The notes below the pieces were generated by a model. It searched no databases and was not told where the DNA came from. It was given only the letters and a program-made list of their open reading frames with translations. From Reyranella sp. (lineage in GTDB: Bacteria; Pseudomonadota; Alphaproteobacteria; Reyranellales; Reyranellaceae): a DNA stretch of 64,000 nt. The stretch is from the NCBI RefSeq assembly GCF_004297265.1, contig NZ_SCUT01000061.1, positions 1 to 64,000 on the forward strand, given 5' to 3'. The translations under genes and the position numbers were made by a program. Positions 54,097 through 61,938 of the stretch are shown here, one piece after another (the first letter of the stretch is position 1; each line of letters opens with the position of its first letter).

Positions 54097-54355
54097 ATGA
54101 CGCAACCGGGGAAAACGACGGCAGCCAACCTTCCGCTCTGGAAGAGGATCCTCTTCAGCCTGATCCTCCTGGTGGGCTTCCCGTCGCCGCCGTCCTGGCG
54201 ATCGATTGCTCCTGCGTTACTCGCGCGAGGGCGCCGTCGTCGCGCGCGAGATGGGCGTGCCGGCGATCGACTCCAACGACGTCCTGAGGGACTACAAGGG
54301 CAACAGGGCCGATCTCTCCGATCGGCGCCTGAAGGCGATGGTCAAGCCGAACTGA
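54097..54355 (+). pseudogene. Frameshifted remnant of a membrane-anchored protein
   Basis: ATG 54097 opens a frame with a basic start and a membrane helix (WKRILFSLILLVGF), which then turns into Arg/Pro-rich nonsense. Coding sense continues in the other two frames. The -1 frame gives LPVAAVLAID after about position 54178. From about 54209 the +1 frame gives LLRYSREGAVVAREMG, IDSNDVLRDYKGNRADLSD and ends KAMVKPN at TGA 54353. Two indels in ~40 bp would therefore restore a ~85-residue protein. A sequencing error is possible but less likely to occur twice so close together. The parent family is not recognised. It is convergent with the VOC gene. Confidence 0.6.
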
Positions 54356-54367
54356 GCCCCACGCCGT

Positions 54368-54763
54368 TCACCAGGTAATATGGACGCTGTCCGCCGAGCG
54401 ATTGTGCGGACCGTGATGAACGGCCTCGACATTGTTGCCGTCGGGATCGAAGGCGAACGCCGCGTAGTAGCCGGGATGATAATCCCGCTCTCCCGGGGCA
54501 CCATTGTCGCGACCACCCGCCGCCAGGACCGCGGCATGGAAGCGGTCGACGGTGGCGCGATCCCTGGCCTGGAAGGCGAAGTGCACGTGCGCCACGGCGG
54601 GACCGACATCGACCCATAGCTCGTCGGCGAAAAAATGATCCGCGCCCTCGACGAGCGGCACGCCGAGCGCTTCCATCGCCGCCTTGTAGAAGCGCTTGGA
54701 CGCCTCGAGGTCCCTCACCTTCAGATGGAGATGGTCGATGAGCCGGCCGCGATGGGTCTCCAT
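54368..54763 (-). CDS. VOC family (glyoxalase/dioxygenase fold) protein
   Basis: The protein has 131 residues from ATG 54763. It shows two beta-alpha-beta-beta-beta halves: IDHLHLKVRDLEASKRFYKAAMEALG with a metal-type His in the first, and HVHFAFQARDRATVDRFHAAVLAAGG plus YYAAFAFDPDGNNVEAVHHG in the second. The DPDGNNVEAVHH end is typical of small stand-alone VOC enzymes, whose substrates are diverse. It is divergent from the YcaQ-like gene. Confidence 0.9.
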   Translation of the reverse strand: METHRGRLIDHLHLKVRDLEASKRFYKAAMEALGVPLVEGADHFFADELWVDVGPAVAHVHFAFQARDRATVDRFHAAVLAAGGRDNGAPGERDYHPGYYAAFAFDPDGNNVEAVHHGPHNRSADSVHITW

Positions 54764-54839
54764 GACGATCCTCCCTCAATCGAACGCCAACGCCCTTATC
54801 CAGTGGCCGTTGCGGCCGCGCCTGGATTAGTGTGGCGAC

Positions 54840-56063
54840 GTGTCTCGGAAAGTTGACAAGATCGGCGCCGCCGCCGCCCGGCGCCTCGCGCTGGCGGCAC
54901 AGGGTTTCGGCATCCAGCGTCCCGGCGGCGCCTCGAACCTCGGCCATGTGAAGCGCGCCATCGACCGGCTGGGCTTGCTCCAGATCGATTCGGTCAACGT
55001 GCTGGCCCGCGCGCACTACCTGCCGCTGTTCTCGCGGCTCGGCAACTACGACAGTGCCCATCTCGACGAGCTGGCCTGGGGCCGCAGGAGTCGCCGCGGC
55101 CTCTTCGAATTCTGGGCGCACGAGGCATCCCTGCTGCCGCTCGCCTCACATCCGCTGCTGCGCTGGAGCATGGCGCGCGCCGCCGCCGGCACCAGCAAGA
55201 GCAAGGGCAAGCTGCAGGAGTTCGGCCGCGAGAAGGCCGCCTATATCGAGGAGGTCCGGCGCGAGGTCGAGGATCGTGGGCCCATCGCCGCCTCCGAGCT
55301 GGCTGACGGCGGCCCCAGGCGCGGGCCGTGGTGGGGCTGGAACGACGGCAAGCTGGCGCTCGAATGGCTGTTCTTCGCCGGCATCGTCACGACCGCGACG
55401 CGACGCGGCACGTTCGAGCGGGTCTACGATCTCACCGAGCGCGTGCTGCCGGCGAACATCCAGGCCTTGCCGACGCCCTCGCCCGAGGAGGCACAGCGGG
55501 AGTTGCTGCGCCTGTCCGCCCGCGCGCTCGGAGTCGCCACCGAGTTCGACCTGCGCGACTACTATCGCCTGCCCGTTGCCGACACCAAGGCGCGGCTCGC
55601 CGAATTGGTCGAAGCAGGCGATCTGATCCCGGTCGAGGTGGAGGGATGGAAACAGCCGGCCTATCTCGACCCGGCCGCCCGACAGCCGCGCCGGATCGAG
55701 GCGCGCGCCCTGCTCGCGCCCTTCGATCCGCTGATCTGGGAACGCGACCGCACGGAGCGGATCTTCGATTTCTTCTATCGCATCGAGATCTACACGCCAG
55801 CCGCCAAGCGCAAGCACGGCTACTACGTCCTGCCGTTCCTGCTGGGCGACCGGCTCGTCGGCCGAATCGACCTCAAGTCGGACCGAGCGAACTCGAAGCT
55901 GCTGGTGCCGGCCGCACATCTCGAACCCGGCATCGAGGCGCGCGACGTGGCCGAGCCGATGCGCGAGGAGCTTCGCCTGATGGCGGACTGGCTGGGCCTC
56001 GAAGACCTCGCCCTGCCTCGCGCTGGGGCACTGGGGCGCGAGTGGAGTAGGATGGGCAAGTGA
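54840..56063 (+). CDS. YcaQ/AlkX-like winged-helix DNA glycosylase family protein
   Basis: The protein has 407 residues from GTG 54840. The N-terminal half has LGLLQIDSVNVLARAHYLPLFSRLGNY, with the QxD catalytic motif (Gln48, Asp50) of the HTH_42 family. It continues with WAHEASLLPLASHPLLRW and RGPWWGWNDGKLALEWLFFAG. The C-terminal half holds ARALLAPFDPLIWERDRTERIFDFFYRIE and KRKHGYYVLPFLLGDRLVGRIDLKSDR. E. coli YcaQ excises alkylated bases and unhooks interstrand crosslinks, so a DNA repair role is likely. The gene ends 25 bp before the dihydroorotase-like gene. Confidence 0.9.
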   Translation: MSRKVDKIGAAAARRLALAAQGFGIQRPGGASNLGHVKRAIDRLGLLQIDSVNVLARAHYLPLFSRLGNYDSAHLDELAWGRRSRRGLFEFWAHEASLLPLASHPLLRWSMARAAAGTSKSKGKLQEFGREKAAYIEEVRREVEDRGPIAASELADGGPRRGPWWGWNDGKLALEWLFFAGIVTTATRRGTFERVYDLTERVLPANIQALPTPSPEEAQRELLRLSARALGVATEFDLRDYYRLPVADTKARLAELVEAGDLIPVEVEGWKQPAYLDPAARQPRRIEARALLAPFDPLIWERDRTERIFDFFYRIEIYTPAAKRKHGYYVLPFLLGDRLVGRIDLKSDRANSKLLVPAAHLEPGIEARDVAEPMREELRLMADWLGLEDLALPRAGALGREWSRMGK

Positions 56064-56088
56064 CACGCGTTGGAAGGAAACGAAGAGT

Positions 56089-57216
56089 ATGAACGATCTG
56101 GTTCTCAAGGGCGGCCGGGTGATCGACCCCTCACAGGGCATCGACCGTGTGACCGACATCGCCTTCGCCGGCGGCAAGGTCGCCGCCATCGGCGATGGCC
56201 TGTCGGGCAACGACACGCGCGACGTCTCGGGCAAGATCGTGTCGCCTGGCCTCATCGACCTGCACACGCACGTCTATTGGGGCGGCACTTCGCTCGGCGT
56301 AGAGGCAGAGTTGCTCGCACGGTCCGGAGGCGTCACGACCTTCATCGATGCCGGCAGCGCCGGACCTGGCAACTTCCACGGCTTCCGCAAGCACGTGATC
56401 GAGACCTCACCGGTCCGCATCCTGCCGTACCTCAACGTCTCCTTCCCCGGCATCTTCGCCTTCTCGAAGGCGGTGATGGTGGGCGAGAGCGCCGACATGC
56501 GCCTGCTCGACGCGCGGGAGGCGGTGCGGGTGGCGCGCGAGCACAAGGACCTGGTGCTGGGCGTGAAGGTCCGCGTCGGCAAGTCTGCGAGCGGCGATTC
56601 CGGCATCATGCCGCTCGACATCGCGCTCGACGTCGCAGAAGAAGCAGGCTTGCCGATGATGGCGCATCTCGACTCGCCGCCGCCGTCGCGACACGAGGTG
56701 GTGAGCCGCCTGCGCCCCGGCGACATCCTCACCCACTGCTTCCGCCCCTTCCCCAACGCGCCGGTCCAGGCCGACGGCAAGGTGCGCGACGAGATCCTGG
56801 CGGCGCGGGCGCGCGGCGTGATCTTCGACATCGGCCATGGCGGCGGGTCGTTCGGCTTCGGCACGACGCGCAAGATGCTGGCCGCCGGCTTCCTGCCCGA
56901 CGTCATCTCCTCGGATGTGCATGCGATCTCGATCGAGGGCCCGGCCTTCGACCTCCTCACCACCATGTCGAAGTTCCTCTGCCTCGGCGTCGACCTCGCC
57001 ACGGTCATCAAGCTCGCGACCGCAAATGCCGCGGCGGCCATCAAGCGGCCCGACCTCGGCACGCTCAAGGTCGGCAGCGTCGGCGAGGCCACGGTGATCG
57101 ACCAGGCAAGCGGCACGTTCGACTATGCCGATTCGATCGGCGAGAAGCTGATCGGCGACAAGCGGCTCCTGTCGGCGGGCGTCGTGCTCGCGGGCCGCTG
57201 GTGGCATCCGCTGTAG
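56089..57216 (+). CDS. Dihydroorotase-like amidohydrolase/deacetylase
   Basis: The protein has 375 residues from ATG 56089. The cyclic amidohydrolase frame is clear: LVLKGGRVIDPSQGIDRVTDIAFAGGKV, then the HxH motif in GLIDLHTHVYWGG. Further on come VLGVKVRVGKSASG (carboxylated-Lys region), MMAHLDSPPPS, FDIGHGGGSFGFGT and ISSDVHAISIEGP with the metal Asp. This matches the deacetylase/dihydroorotase-like group (EF0837 type) that acts on N-acyl compounds rather than on dihydroorotate. It is probably co-transcribed with the downstream 78-residue gene (7 bp gap). Confidence 0.87.
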   Translation: MNDLVLKGGRVIDPSQGIDRVTDIAFAGGKVAAIGDGLSGNDTRDVSGKIVSPGLIDLHTHVYWGGTSLGVEAELLARSGGVTTFIDAGSAGPGNFHGFRKHVIETSPVRILPYLNVSFPGIFAFSKAVMVGESADMRLLDAREAVRVAREHKDLVLGVKVRVGKSASGDSGIMPLDIALDVAEEAGLPMMAHLDSPPPSRHEVVSRLRPGDILTHCFRPFPNAPVQADGKVRDEILAARARGVIFDIGHGGGSFGFGTTRKMLAAGFLPDVISSDVHAISIEGPAFDLLTTMSKFLCLGVDLATVIKLATANAAAAIKRPDLGTLKVGSVGEATVIDQASGTFDYADSIGEKLIGDKRLLSAGVVLAGRWWHPL

Positions 57217-57223
57217 GCTGGCA

Positions 57224-57460
57224 ATGCCCGCCGACGATCCCGCCTCTCCGGCCTGCCTCGCCCATGAAGCGGACGACGCCTACATGGGCTTTGCGACGCG
57301 CGCGGAAATCGTCCGGTTCATGGCGGATCTCGAAGCCGCTCCCGCCGCGCAGCAGGCCGACATGCTGCGCCGGATGCTGCCAAAGATCCGGGACGACGTG
57401 CTTCATGCCGAGCTGAGCGCCCGCCTGGCAGGGATTGCGCCGGTCGGATCAAAGGCTTGA
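57224..57460 (+). CDS. Small conserved-looking protein, unknown
   Basis: The protein is 78 residues, starting 7 bp after the dihydroorotase-like gene. It opens MPADDPASPACLAHEADDAYMG and continues as a predicted helix pair (FATRAEIVRFMADLEAAP..., QADMLRRMLPKIRDDVLHAEL). A His/Glu/Asp cluster (HEADDAY) might bind metal, but this is speculation. No family is assigned with confidence. Confidence 0.6.
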   Translation: MPADDPASPACLAHEADDAYMGFATRAEIVRFMADLEAAPAAQQADMLRRMLPKIRDDVLHAELSARLAGIAPVGSKA

Positions 57461-57590
57461 CGAATTTTTCACTTTTTCGAGGACGGATGGCAACCTTTGG
57501 GAAGGGGGCGCCGTTGGGATCGGCATGGCTGGATAATCGGCGTTGCCTCTGCCCCCGCTCAGCAACGCTTTTCTCCCCGTCCGGCCTTCA

Positions 57591-57630
57591 AGCCCGCTCC
57601 CGCGCCACCTCGGGAGCGGGCTTTCTATTT
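57591..57630 (+). terminator. Strong intrinsic terminator
   Basis: A perfect 12-bp stem (AGCCCGCTCCCG with CGGGAGCGGGCT, 8-nt loop) is followed by TTTCTATTT on the plus strand. It would end plus-strand transcripts coming from 57224-57460, or a shorter transcript starting in the 130 bp between. A weaker hairpin with CGTTGC/GCAACG arms and a TTTT tail precedes it at 57541-57571. Confidence 0.85.
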
Positions 57631-57635
57631 CCGGC

Positions 57636-58595
57636 CTAGGTGAGGAAGACGACCGCGAACAGCCGGGCCGGATCCGTCCAGGTATGGGCGATCGAGAATC
57701 CGCCCCGCCGCGCCAGCTCCGCGATGCCCGCATCGTCATACTTGTAGGAATACTCGGTGTGAACCCGCTCACCTTCCGCGAAGGTGAAGCGCCGGCCGGC
57801 GACCGTGACCGTCTGGTCGCGGAGACTGCGGAAGTAGATTTCGATGCGGCCCGCCGCTTCGTTGTAGAACGCTTCGTGGGCGAAGGCCGAGAGATCGAAG
57901 TTGGCCTCCAGTTCGCGGTTCATGCGTCGCAGGAGATTCAACGTGAACTGCGCCGTCACGCCGGCCGCGTCGTTGTAGGCGTCGTGCAGGCGCTGTGGAT
58001 CCTTCTTGAGATCGACGCCCAGGATCAGGGCGCCGTCGCTTCGCAACAGCCGGCGTGCGCGGCGCAGGAACAGCACCGCCTCCTCCGGCGTCAGGTTGCC
58101 GATCGTGGAGCCGGGAAAGAAGCCGATCCGGCGCGCGCCGTTGATCACGGGTGGCAGCGCATCGAGCGCCATATAGTCGCCGGAAACCGGATCGACGCGC
58201 AGCCACGGATAGTCCTCGCGCAGGCGCCTGGCCGTCGCATCGAGATGCTGGCGCGAAATGTCGATCGGGACATAGGCGTGAAGATCGCGCATCGCCTCGA
58301 GCAGAAGCCGCGTCTTCACGCTGGACCCGCTGCCATATTCGACCAGCGCGCATCCCGGTCCGGCGAGGCGCGCGATGTCGGCCGCGCAGCCACGCAGGAT
58401 CGCGGTTTCGGTCCGGGTCGGATAATACTCCGGCAGTTCGCAGATCGCGTCGAACAGCGCTGAGCCGCGGGCGTCATACAGGAATTTCGCCGGGATCGCG
58501 CGCGGCGCATCGCCGAGACCCGAGAGGACGGCACGGCGGAAATCATCGCGGTCGGAGACCTCGCGGTCGTCGATCGCCAGAAGCGGCACATTCAT
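57636..58595 (-). CDS. egtD: L-histidine N-alpha-methyltransferase EgtD
   Basis: The start is ATG 58595 behind GGAGG (319 residues). Family marks are PAKFLYDARGSALFDAICELPEYYPTRTE (read in parts), LVEYGSGSSVKTRLLL as the SAM site, YVPIDISRQHLDATA, FFPGSTIGNLTPEEA, LGVDLKKDPQRLHDAYNDAAGVTAQF and the C-terminal VHTEYSYKY. The enzyme trimethylates histidine to hercynine, the first step of ergothioneine synthesis. It overlaps egtB by 4 nt (ATGA), so the two genes are translated together. Confidence 0.95.
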   Translation of the reverse strand: MNVPLLAIDDREVSDRDDFRRAVLSGLGDAPRAIPAKFLYDARGSALFDAICELPEYYPTRTETAILRGCAADIARLAGPGCALVEYGSGSSVKTRLLLEAMRDLHAYVPIDISRQHLDATARRLREDYPWLRVDPVSGDYMALDALPPVINGARRIGFFPGSTIGNLTPEEAVLFLRRARRLLRSDGALILGVDLKKDPQRLHDAYNDAAGVTAQFTLNLLRRMNRELEANFDLSAFAHEAFYNEAAGRIEIYFRSLRDQTVTVAGRRFTFAEGERVHTEYSYKYDDAGIAELARRGGFSIAHTWTDPARLFAVVFLT

Positions 58596-59776
58596 CGGAG
58601 ATCCTCCGCGAGACGGATTCCACCGAACATCCAGCGTGCGTCGGGCGGAAAGAAGTTGCGATAGGTCGGGCGGACATGGCCGGCGGGCGTCGCCGCGCAT
58701 CCGCCGCGCAGCACCATCTGGTTGGCCATGAACTTGCCGTTGTATTCGCCGACGGCGCCGGCGGGTTCGCGATAGCCGGGATAGGCGACGTAGGGGCTGG
58801 CCGTCCATTCCCAGACCTCGCCAGTGCCTTCAAGCGCACCGGACGCGATCTCCCACTCGGCTTCGCGCGGCAGGCGCTTGCCAGACCATTTGGCGAAAGC
58901 GGCCGCTTCGAAGGCGCTGACGTGGCAGACCGGCCGGGACGGATCGACCGGCTCGGGACCCGACAGGGTGAAGACGTGCCAGCCACCGTCCCCCTTTTCC
59001 CAGTAGAGAGGCGCCTCCCAGCCGCGCTGGTTCACGCAATCCCAGCCGGCCGACAGCCAGAATTCGGGCCGCCGGTAACCGCCATCCTCGATAAACTCGA
59101 GATACTCGCCGCAATTGGAGGGACGGATCGCCAGCGCGAACGCGTCGAGCCAGCACCGGTGGCGAGGTCCCTCATTGTCGAAGGCGAAGCCCTGCCCGCC
59201 ATGTCCCGTCTCGACCAGGCCGCCCTCGAACTCACGCCAGTTCATGGCTTGCAATGCCTGCACCTTGCCTGCTCGGGCGGCGCGATAGGCCGGCCGCAAC
59301 GGGTTCATGGAAAGCAAATGCTTGATATCCATCAGGATCAGCTCCTGATGCTGCTGCTCGTGATGCAGCCCGAGTTCGACGAGGCCGTGCACCTCATGCT
59401 CACCCTGCAGGAAGTCCAGCATGGCGGCCGTGACGTGATGGCGGTAGGCCAGCACTTCCTCGACACCCGGCCGCGTGATCAGCCCGCGCTGCGGCCTGGG
59501 ATGCCGGGGGCCGACGGCCTCGTAGTAGGAATTGAAGAGATATTCGTAGGCCGCATCGAAGACGCGATAGTCTCGAGCGTGAGGGCGCAACACGAATGTC
59601 TCGAAGAACCAGGTCGTATGGGCAAGATGCCATTTGGCAGGACTCGCGTCCGGCATCGACTGCACGGTCTGGTCTTCCGTGGACAGCGGCGCCACGAGTT
59701 CCTCGGTACGAGAACGGACAGTCCGAAAGGGCTGGAGGCCATGCATATGCACGGGAAGCGTCATCAGTTTTGGCAC
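58592..59776 (-). CDS. egtB: Ergothioneine biosynthesis protein EgtB (hercynine sulfoxide synthase)
   Basis: The start is GTG 59776 with GGAGG 5 nt upstream (394 residues); ATG 59764 is less well placed. The N-terminal DinB-like domain carries the iron ligands (SPAKWHLAHTTWFFE around His50, and HHEQQHQELIL with His139 and His143). The C-terminal formylglycine-generating-enzyme-like domain has VCHVSAFEAAAFAKWSGKRLPREAEWE, VWEWTASPY, VLRGGCAATPAGHVRPTYRNFFPPD and GIRLAED. EgtB joins hercynine with a cysteine-containing thiol using oxygen. No egtA, egtC or egtE is in the window. Confidence 0.94.
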   Translation of the reverse strand: MPKLMTLPVHMHGLQPFRTVRSRTEELVAPLSTEDQTVQSMPDASPAKWHLAHTTWFFETFVLRPHARDYRVFDAAYEYLFNSYYEAVGPRHPRPQRGLITRPGVEEVLAYRHHVTAAMLDFLQGEHEVHGLVELGLHHEQQHQELILMDIKHLLSMNPLRPAYRAARAGKVQALQAMNWREFEGGLVETGHGGQGFAFDNEGPRHRCWLDAFALAIRPSNCGEYLEFIEDGGYRRPEFWLSAGWDCVNQRGWEAPLYWEKGDGGWHVFTLSGPEPVDPSRPVCHVSAFEAAAFAKWSGKRLPREAEWEIASGALEGTGEVWEWTASPYVAYPGYREPAGAVGEYNGKFMANQMVLRGGCAATPAGHVRPTYRNFFPPDARWMFGGIRLAEDLR

Positions 59777-59878
59777 GGGACCTCCGCACGCCCTAACGTG
59801 GTGCCGCGCCGGACGGTTGCAAGGGTGTTGCCGGACGCTCACCCTGCCAGCGTCCGCCCGCATAGATGAGGGAAGCAA

Positions 59879-60781
59879 GTGCCGATTTGCGAGATCGATC
59901 CGTGGCGCGCTCAATATTTCGAGAAGGTGGCTTGCCCTGCGAACGTCTTCATACCGACTGAGGACTCGGACGCCTGGCTTTGGAACCCCGACCACCGCTG
60001 GGTCTACGACAAGCTGGCGGTGGCGACGCGGCAGGGACTCGAGGCCGCGCCGCACGGCGTGGCGCCAAATGCCTATCCGGTGTTTTCCAAGCCGATCTAC
60101 AACCTCAAGGGCATGGGCGTTGGAAGCCGGACGCTTCGCTCACAGGCCGACTACGAGGCCGCATACCAGGCGGGCCACATGTGGATGCCGTTGCTCGAGG
60201 GCGAACACATCAGCAGCGACGTCGCTCTGCTCGACGGTGCGCCGACGTGGTGGCGCCATGCTGCTGGCATTGCCAGCGGTGACGGCACATTCGACTCCTG
60301 GGAAATCCGCGCCCGGCCCGAGCCCGCCGTCGAAACCGGCGCGGGCGACTGGTGCCGGCGTCATCTCGCCGGCTACACCGGTATGGTGAATCTTGAGACG
60401 ATCGGGGGACGCATCATCGAGGTGCATCTCCGGTTCGCCGATCAATGGCCGGATCTTTATGGCAAAGGATGGGTAGAAGCGCTGGTGCAGCTCTATGCGC
60501 GGCGCGAGTGGCTCTACGAAGATCATGACAGGCGCACGGGCTACAGCGTGGTCCTCTTCATGCCACACGGTCGCCCCTATCGTCATCCGCCCCAATCCCT
60601 CGTTGAGCGTATCAGGCGAATCCAAAGCGTATCGAGCGTGCAGATCACCTTTCACGAAACGGTGCCGCCCGAGAAACACGCCATGCCGCCCGGCGGCTTC
60701 CGGGTGGCCATCGTCAACTGCTGGGACCGCGGCGCAGGGAACGACGCCCGTTCCCTGCTCCGCGATCACTTCAGCACCTAG
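59879..60781 (+). CDS. Conserved hypothetical protein, possible ATP-grasp-like fold
   Basis: The protein has 300 residues from GTG 59879, divergent from egtB over 102 bp. It has no signal peptide or membrane helix. Notable stretches are [70 protein letters not shown], and [26 protein letters not shown]. The order lysine-containing strand, WMPLLEGEH, and [15 protein letters not shown] recalls the nucleotide- and metal-binding strands of ATP-grasp ligases, but this is by eye only. Its stop overlaps the stop of the convergent DUF1328 gene in a shared CTAG. Confidence 0.7.
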   Translation: MPICEIDPWRAQYFEKVACPANVFIPTEDSDAWLWNPDHRWVYDKLAVATRQGLEAAPHGVAPNAYPVFSKPIYNLKGMGVGSRTLRSQADYEAAYQAGHMWMPLLEGEHISSDVALLDGAPTWWRHAAGIASGDGTFDSWEIRARPEPAVETGAGDWCRRHLAGYTGMVNLETIGGRIIEVHLRFADQWPDLYGKGWVEALVQLYARREWLYEDHDRRTGYSVVLFMPHGRPYRHPPQSLVERIRRIQSVSSVQITFHETVPPEKHAMPPGGFRVAIVNCWDRGAGNDARSLLRDHFST

Positions 60782-60945
60782 AGATTGCGGCGGACGAAGC
60801 CGGCAAACAGGCTGACAACGAACAGGATGAGCGCAATCACGAACAGGATCTGCGCCATGCCGGTCGCGGTGGAAGCGATGCCGCCGAAGCCGAAAATGCC
60901 GGCCAGCAGGGCAATCACGAGGAACATGAGGGCCCAGTACAACAT
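60778..60945 (-). CDS. DUF1328 family small membrane protein
   Basis: This 55-residue protein starts at ATG 60945 behind AGAAGGAG. It is almost entirely two membrane helices: [21 protein letters not shown] and [20 protein letters not shown] (read in parts). This matches the YtjA/DUF1328 family, which is widespread in proteobacteria and of unknown function. It is divergent from the small gene at 61070. Confidence 0.9.
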   Translation of the reverse strand: MLYWALMFLVIALLAGIFGFGGIASTATGMAQILFVIALILFVVSLFAGFVRRNL

Positions 60946-61069
60946 CTGCTTGCTCCTTCTGCGCATTGGCGGGGTGTTGTCCGGTTAAACGTCAGGGCGC
61001 GATCCGGGGTTCCTCCGGGCAACCCTCTCCTTCGCGCGGGCGTTGGCTCCCTGAAAAGGAGGACCTCTC

Positions 61070-61201
61070 ATGCAGCCCGAAGTTACACCGACCGAAGCCC
61101 GCAGCGGCGTCGTCACCGGACGCGTCGTCACCGTCCTCATCGTTTCGTTCATCGGCGCGGCTGGAGGCATGGCGCTGGCCTGGTACCTTCTCACCCACTA
61201 A
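61070..61201 (+). CDS. 43-residue single-pass membrane protein
   Basis: ATG 61070 follows AAAGGAGG with good spacing and opens a 43-codon frame ending in TAA at 61199-61201. The peptide starts MQPEVTPTEARSG and contains one membrane helix (VVTVLIVSFIGAAGGMALAW) near its C-terminus, YLLTH. The strong ribosome site and the 9-bp gap to the DUF2177 gene support a real gene in a two-gene operon. Function unknown. Confidence 0.7.
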   Translation: MQPEVTPTEARSGVVTGRVVTVLIVSFIGAAGGMALAWYLLTH

Positions 61202-61210
61202 GTTTTCTTC

Positions 61211-61606
61211 ATGAAAACCCTGCTCGCCAGTTACGTCGTGGCGCTCGTCGTACTGGCGATCCTCGACGCGTTGTGGCTAGGCCTCGTCAGCCGTGATTTC
61301 TACAAGGCGCGACTGGGTCAGCTTCTCCTGGACAAGCCGGTCTGGAGCATCGCCCTGCTCTTCTACCTGGTGCATGCGGCAGGCATTGCCGTTTTCGCAG
61401 TCCCGCCGGCGATCAATGCCGGCACCTGGGCGAGCGCCCTTCTCTATGGCGGTCTGTTCGGCTTCTGTGTCTACGCGGCCTACGATCTCACCAACCTGGC
61501 CACGTTGCGCGGCTGGCCGATGGCCGTCAGTGCCGTCGACCTCGCCTGGGGCGCCGTCGCGACGGCGGCCGCGACGGTCGCGGCCTTTTTGGTCGTGAAG
61601 CCCTGA
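61211..61606 (+). CDS. DUF2177 family membrane protein
   Basis: The protein has 131 residues and four predicted membrane helices. Family marks are YVVALVVLAILDALWLGLVSRDFYKA, AAGIAVFAVPPA and CVYAAYDLTNLATLRGWP followed by AVDLAWGA. The LDxLWLG and YDLTNLATL motifs are diagnostic of DUF2177 proteins, whose function is unknown. Its stop abuts that of the convergent GNAT gene (TGATCA). Confidence 0.92.
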   Translation: MKTLLASYVVALVVLAILDALWLGLVSRDFYKARLGQLLLDKPVWSIALLFYLVHAAGIAVFAVPPAINAGTWASALLYGGLFGFCVYAAYDLTNLATLRGWPMAVSAVDLAWGAVATAAATVAAFLVVKP

Positions 61607-61876
61607 TCAGCGCTTGCTGTCGTCGAACTCAGGATGACGTCGGACATAGGCCACGACGAAGCTGCAGGCCGGGACGATCCTGAACCCCTGCTTGCGCGTG
61701 TCCTCCAGCGCGGCCTTCACGATCCGCGCGCCGATGCCCTTGCCTTCGTCCTCCGGCGGAACCTCGGTATGCGTGAACACTCGCGCGTCCCCCTGCTGAC
61801 GGTAAGCGGCGATCGCCAGGCCATGATCGACCTGAAGTTCGTAACGCTGCTGCGCGACATTGTGCGTGACTGTCAT
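61607..61876 (-). CDS. Small GNAT-like N-acetyltransferase (YidJ/Acetyltransf_CG type)
   Basis: The start is ATG 61876 (89 residues); the open frame upstream is a tail of the binding-protein gene in another frame. It has AYRQQGDARVFTHTEVPPEDEGKGIGARIVKAAL, with the GKGIG acetyl-CoA loop, and PACSFVVAYVRRHPEF at the C-terminus. The pattern V-PE-EGKGIG...P-C-F---Y---HPE defines the short Acetyltransf_CG group, whose substrates are largely unknown. It lies 62 bp downstream of the binding-protein gene, on the same strand. Confidence 0.9.
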   Translation of the reverse strand: MTVTHNVAQQRYELQVDHGLAIAAYRQQGDARVFTHTEVPPEDEGKGIGARIVKAALEDTRKQGFRIVPACSFVVAYVRRHPEFDDSKR

Positions 61877-61893
61877 CCACCACCTGTCATTGG

Positions 61894-61926
61894 GCGCGCC
61901 TCGCCCCCGCAACGGGGCGGGCGCGC
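61894..61926 (-). other. GC-rich hairpin between two minus-strand genes
   Basis: GCGCGCC and GGCGCGC arms flank an inner CGCCCC/GGGGCG pair with a one-base bulge and a 6-nt loop, in the gap between the binding-protein stop and the GNAT start. No T-run follows on the minus strand. It may protect the mRNA 3' end or reduce read-through rather than terminate transcription fully. Confidence 0.5.
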
Positions 61927-61938
61927 GGCCGGTTCCCG

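Noticed and set aside
56070-57416. A 448-codon plus-strand frame over the dihydroorotase-like gene
   Set aside because: It is in a different frame from a clear amidohydrolase and shows only Arg/Pro-rich noise.
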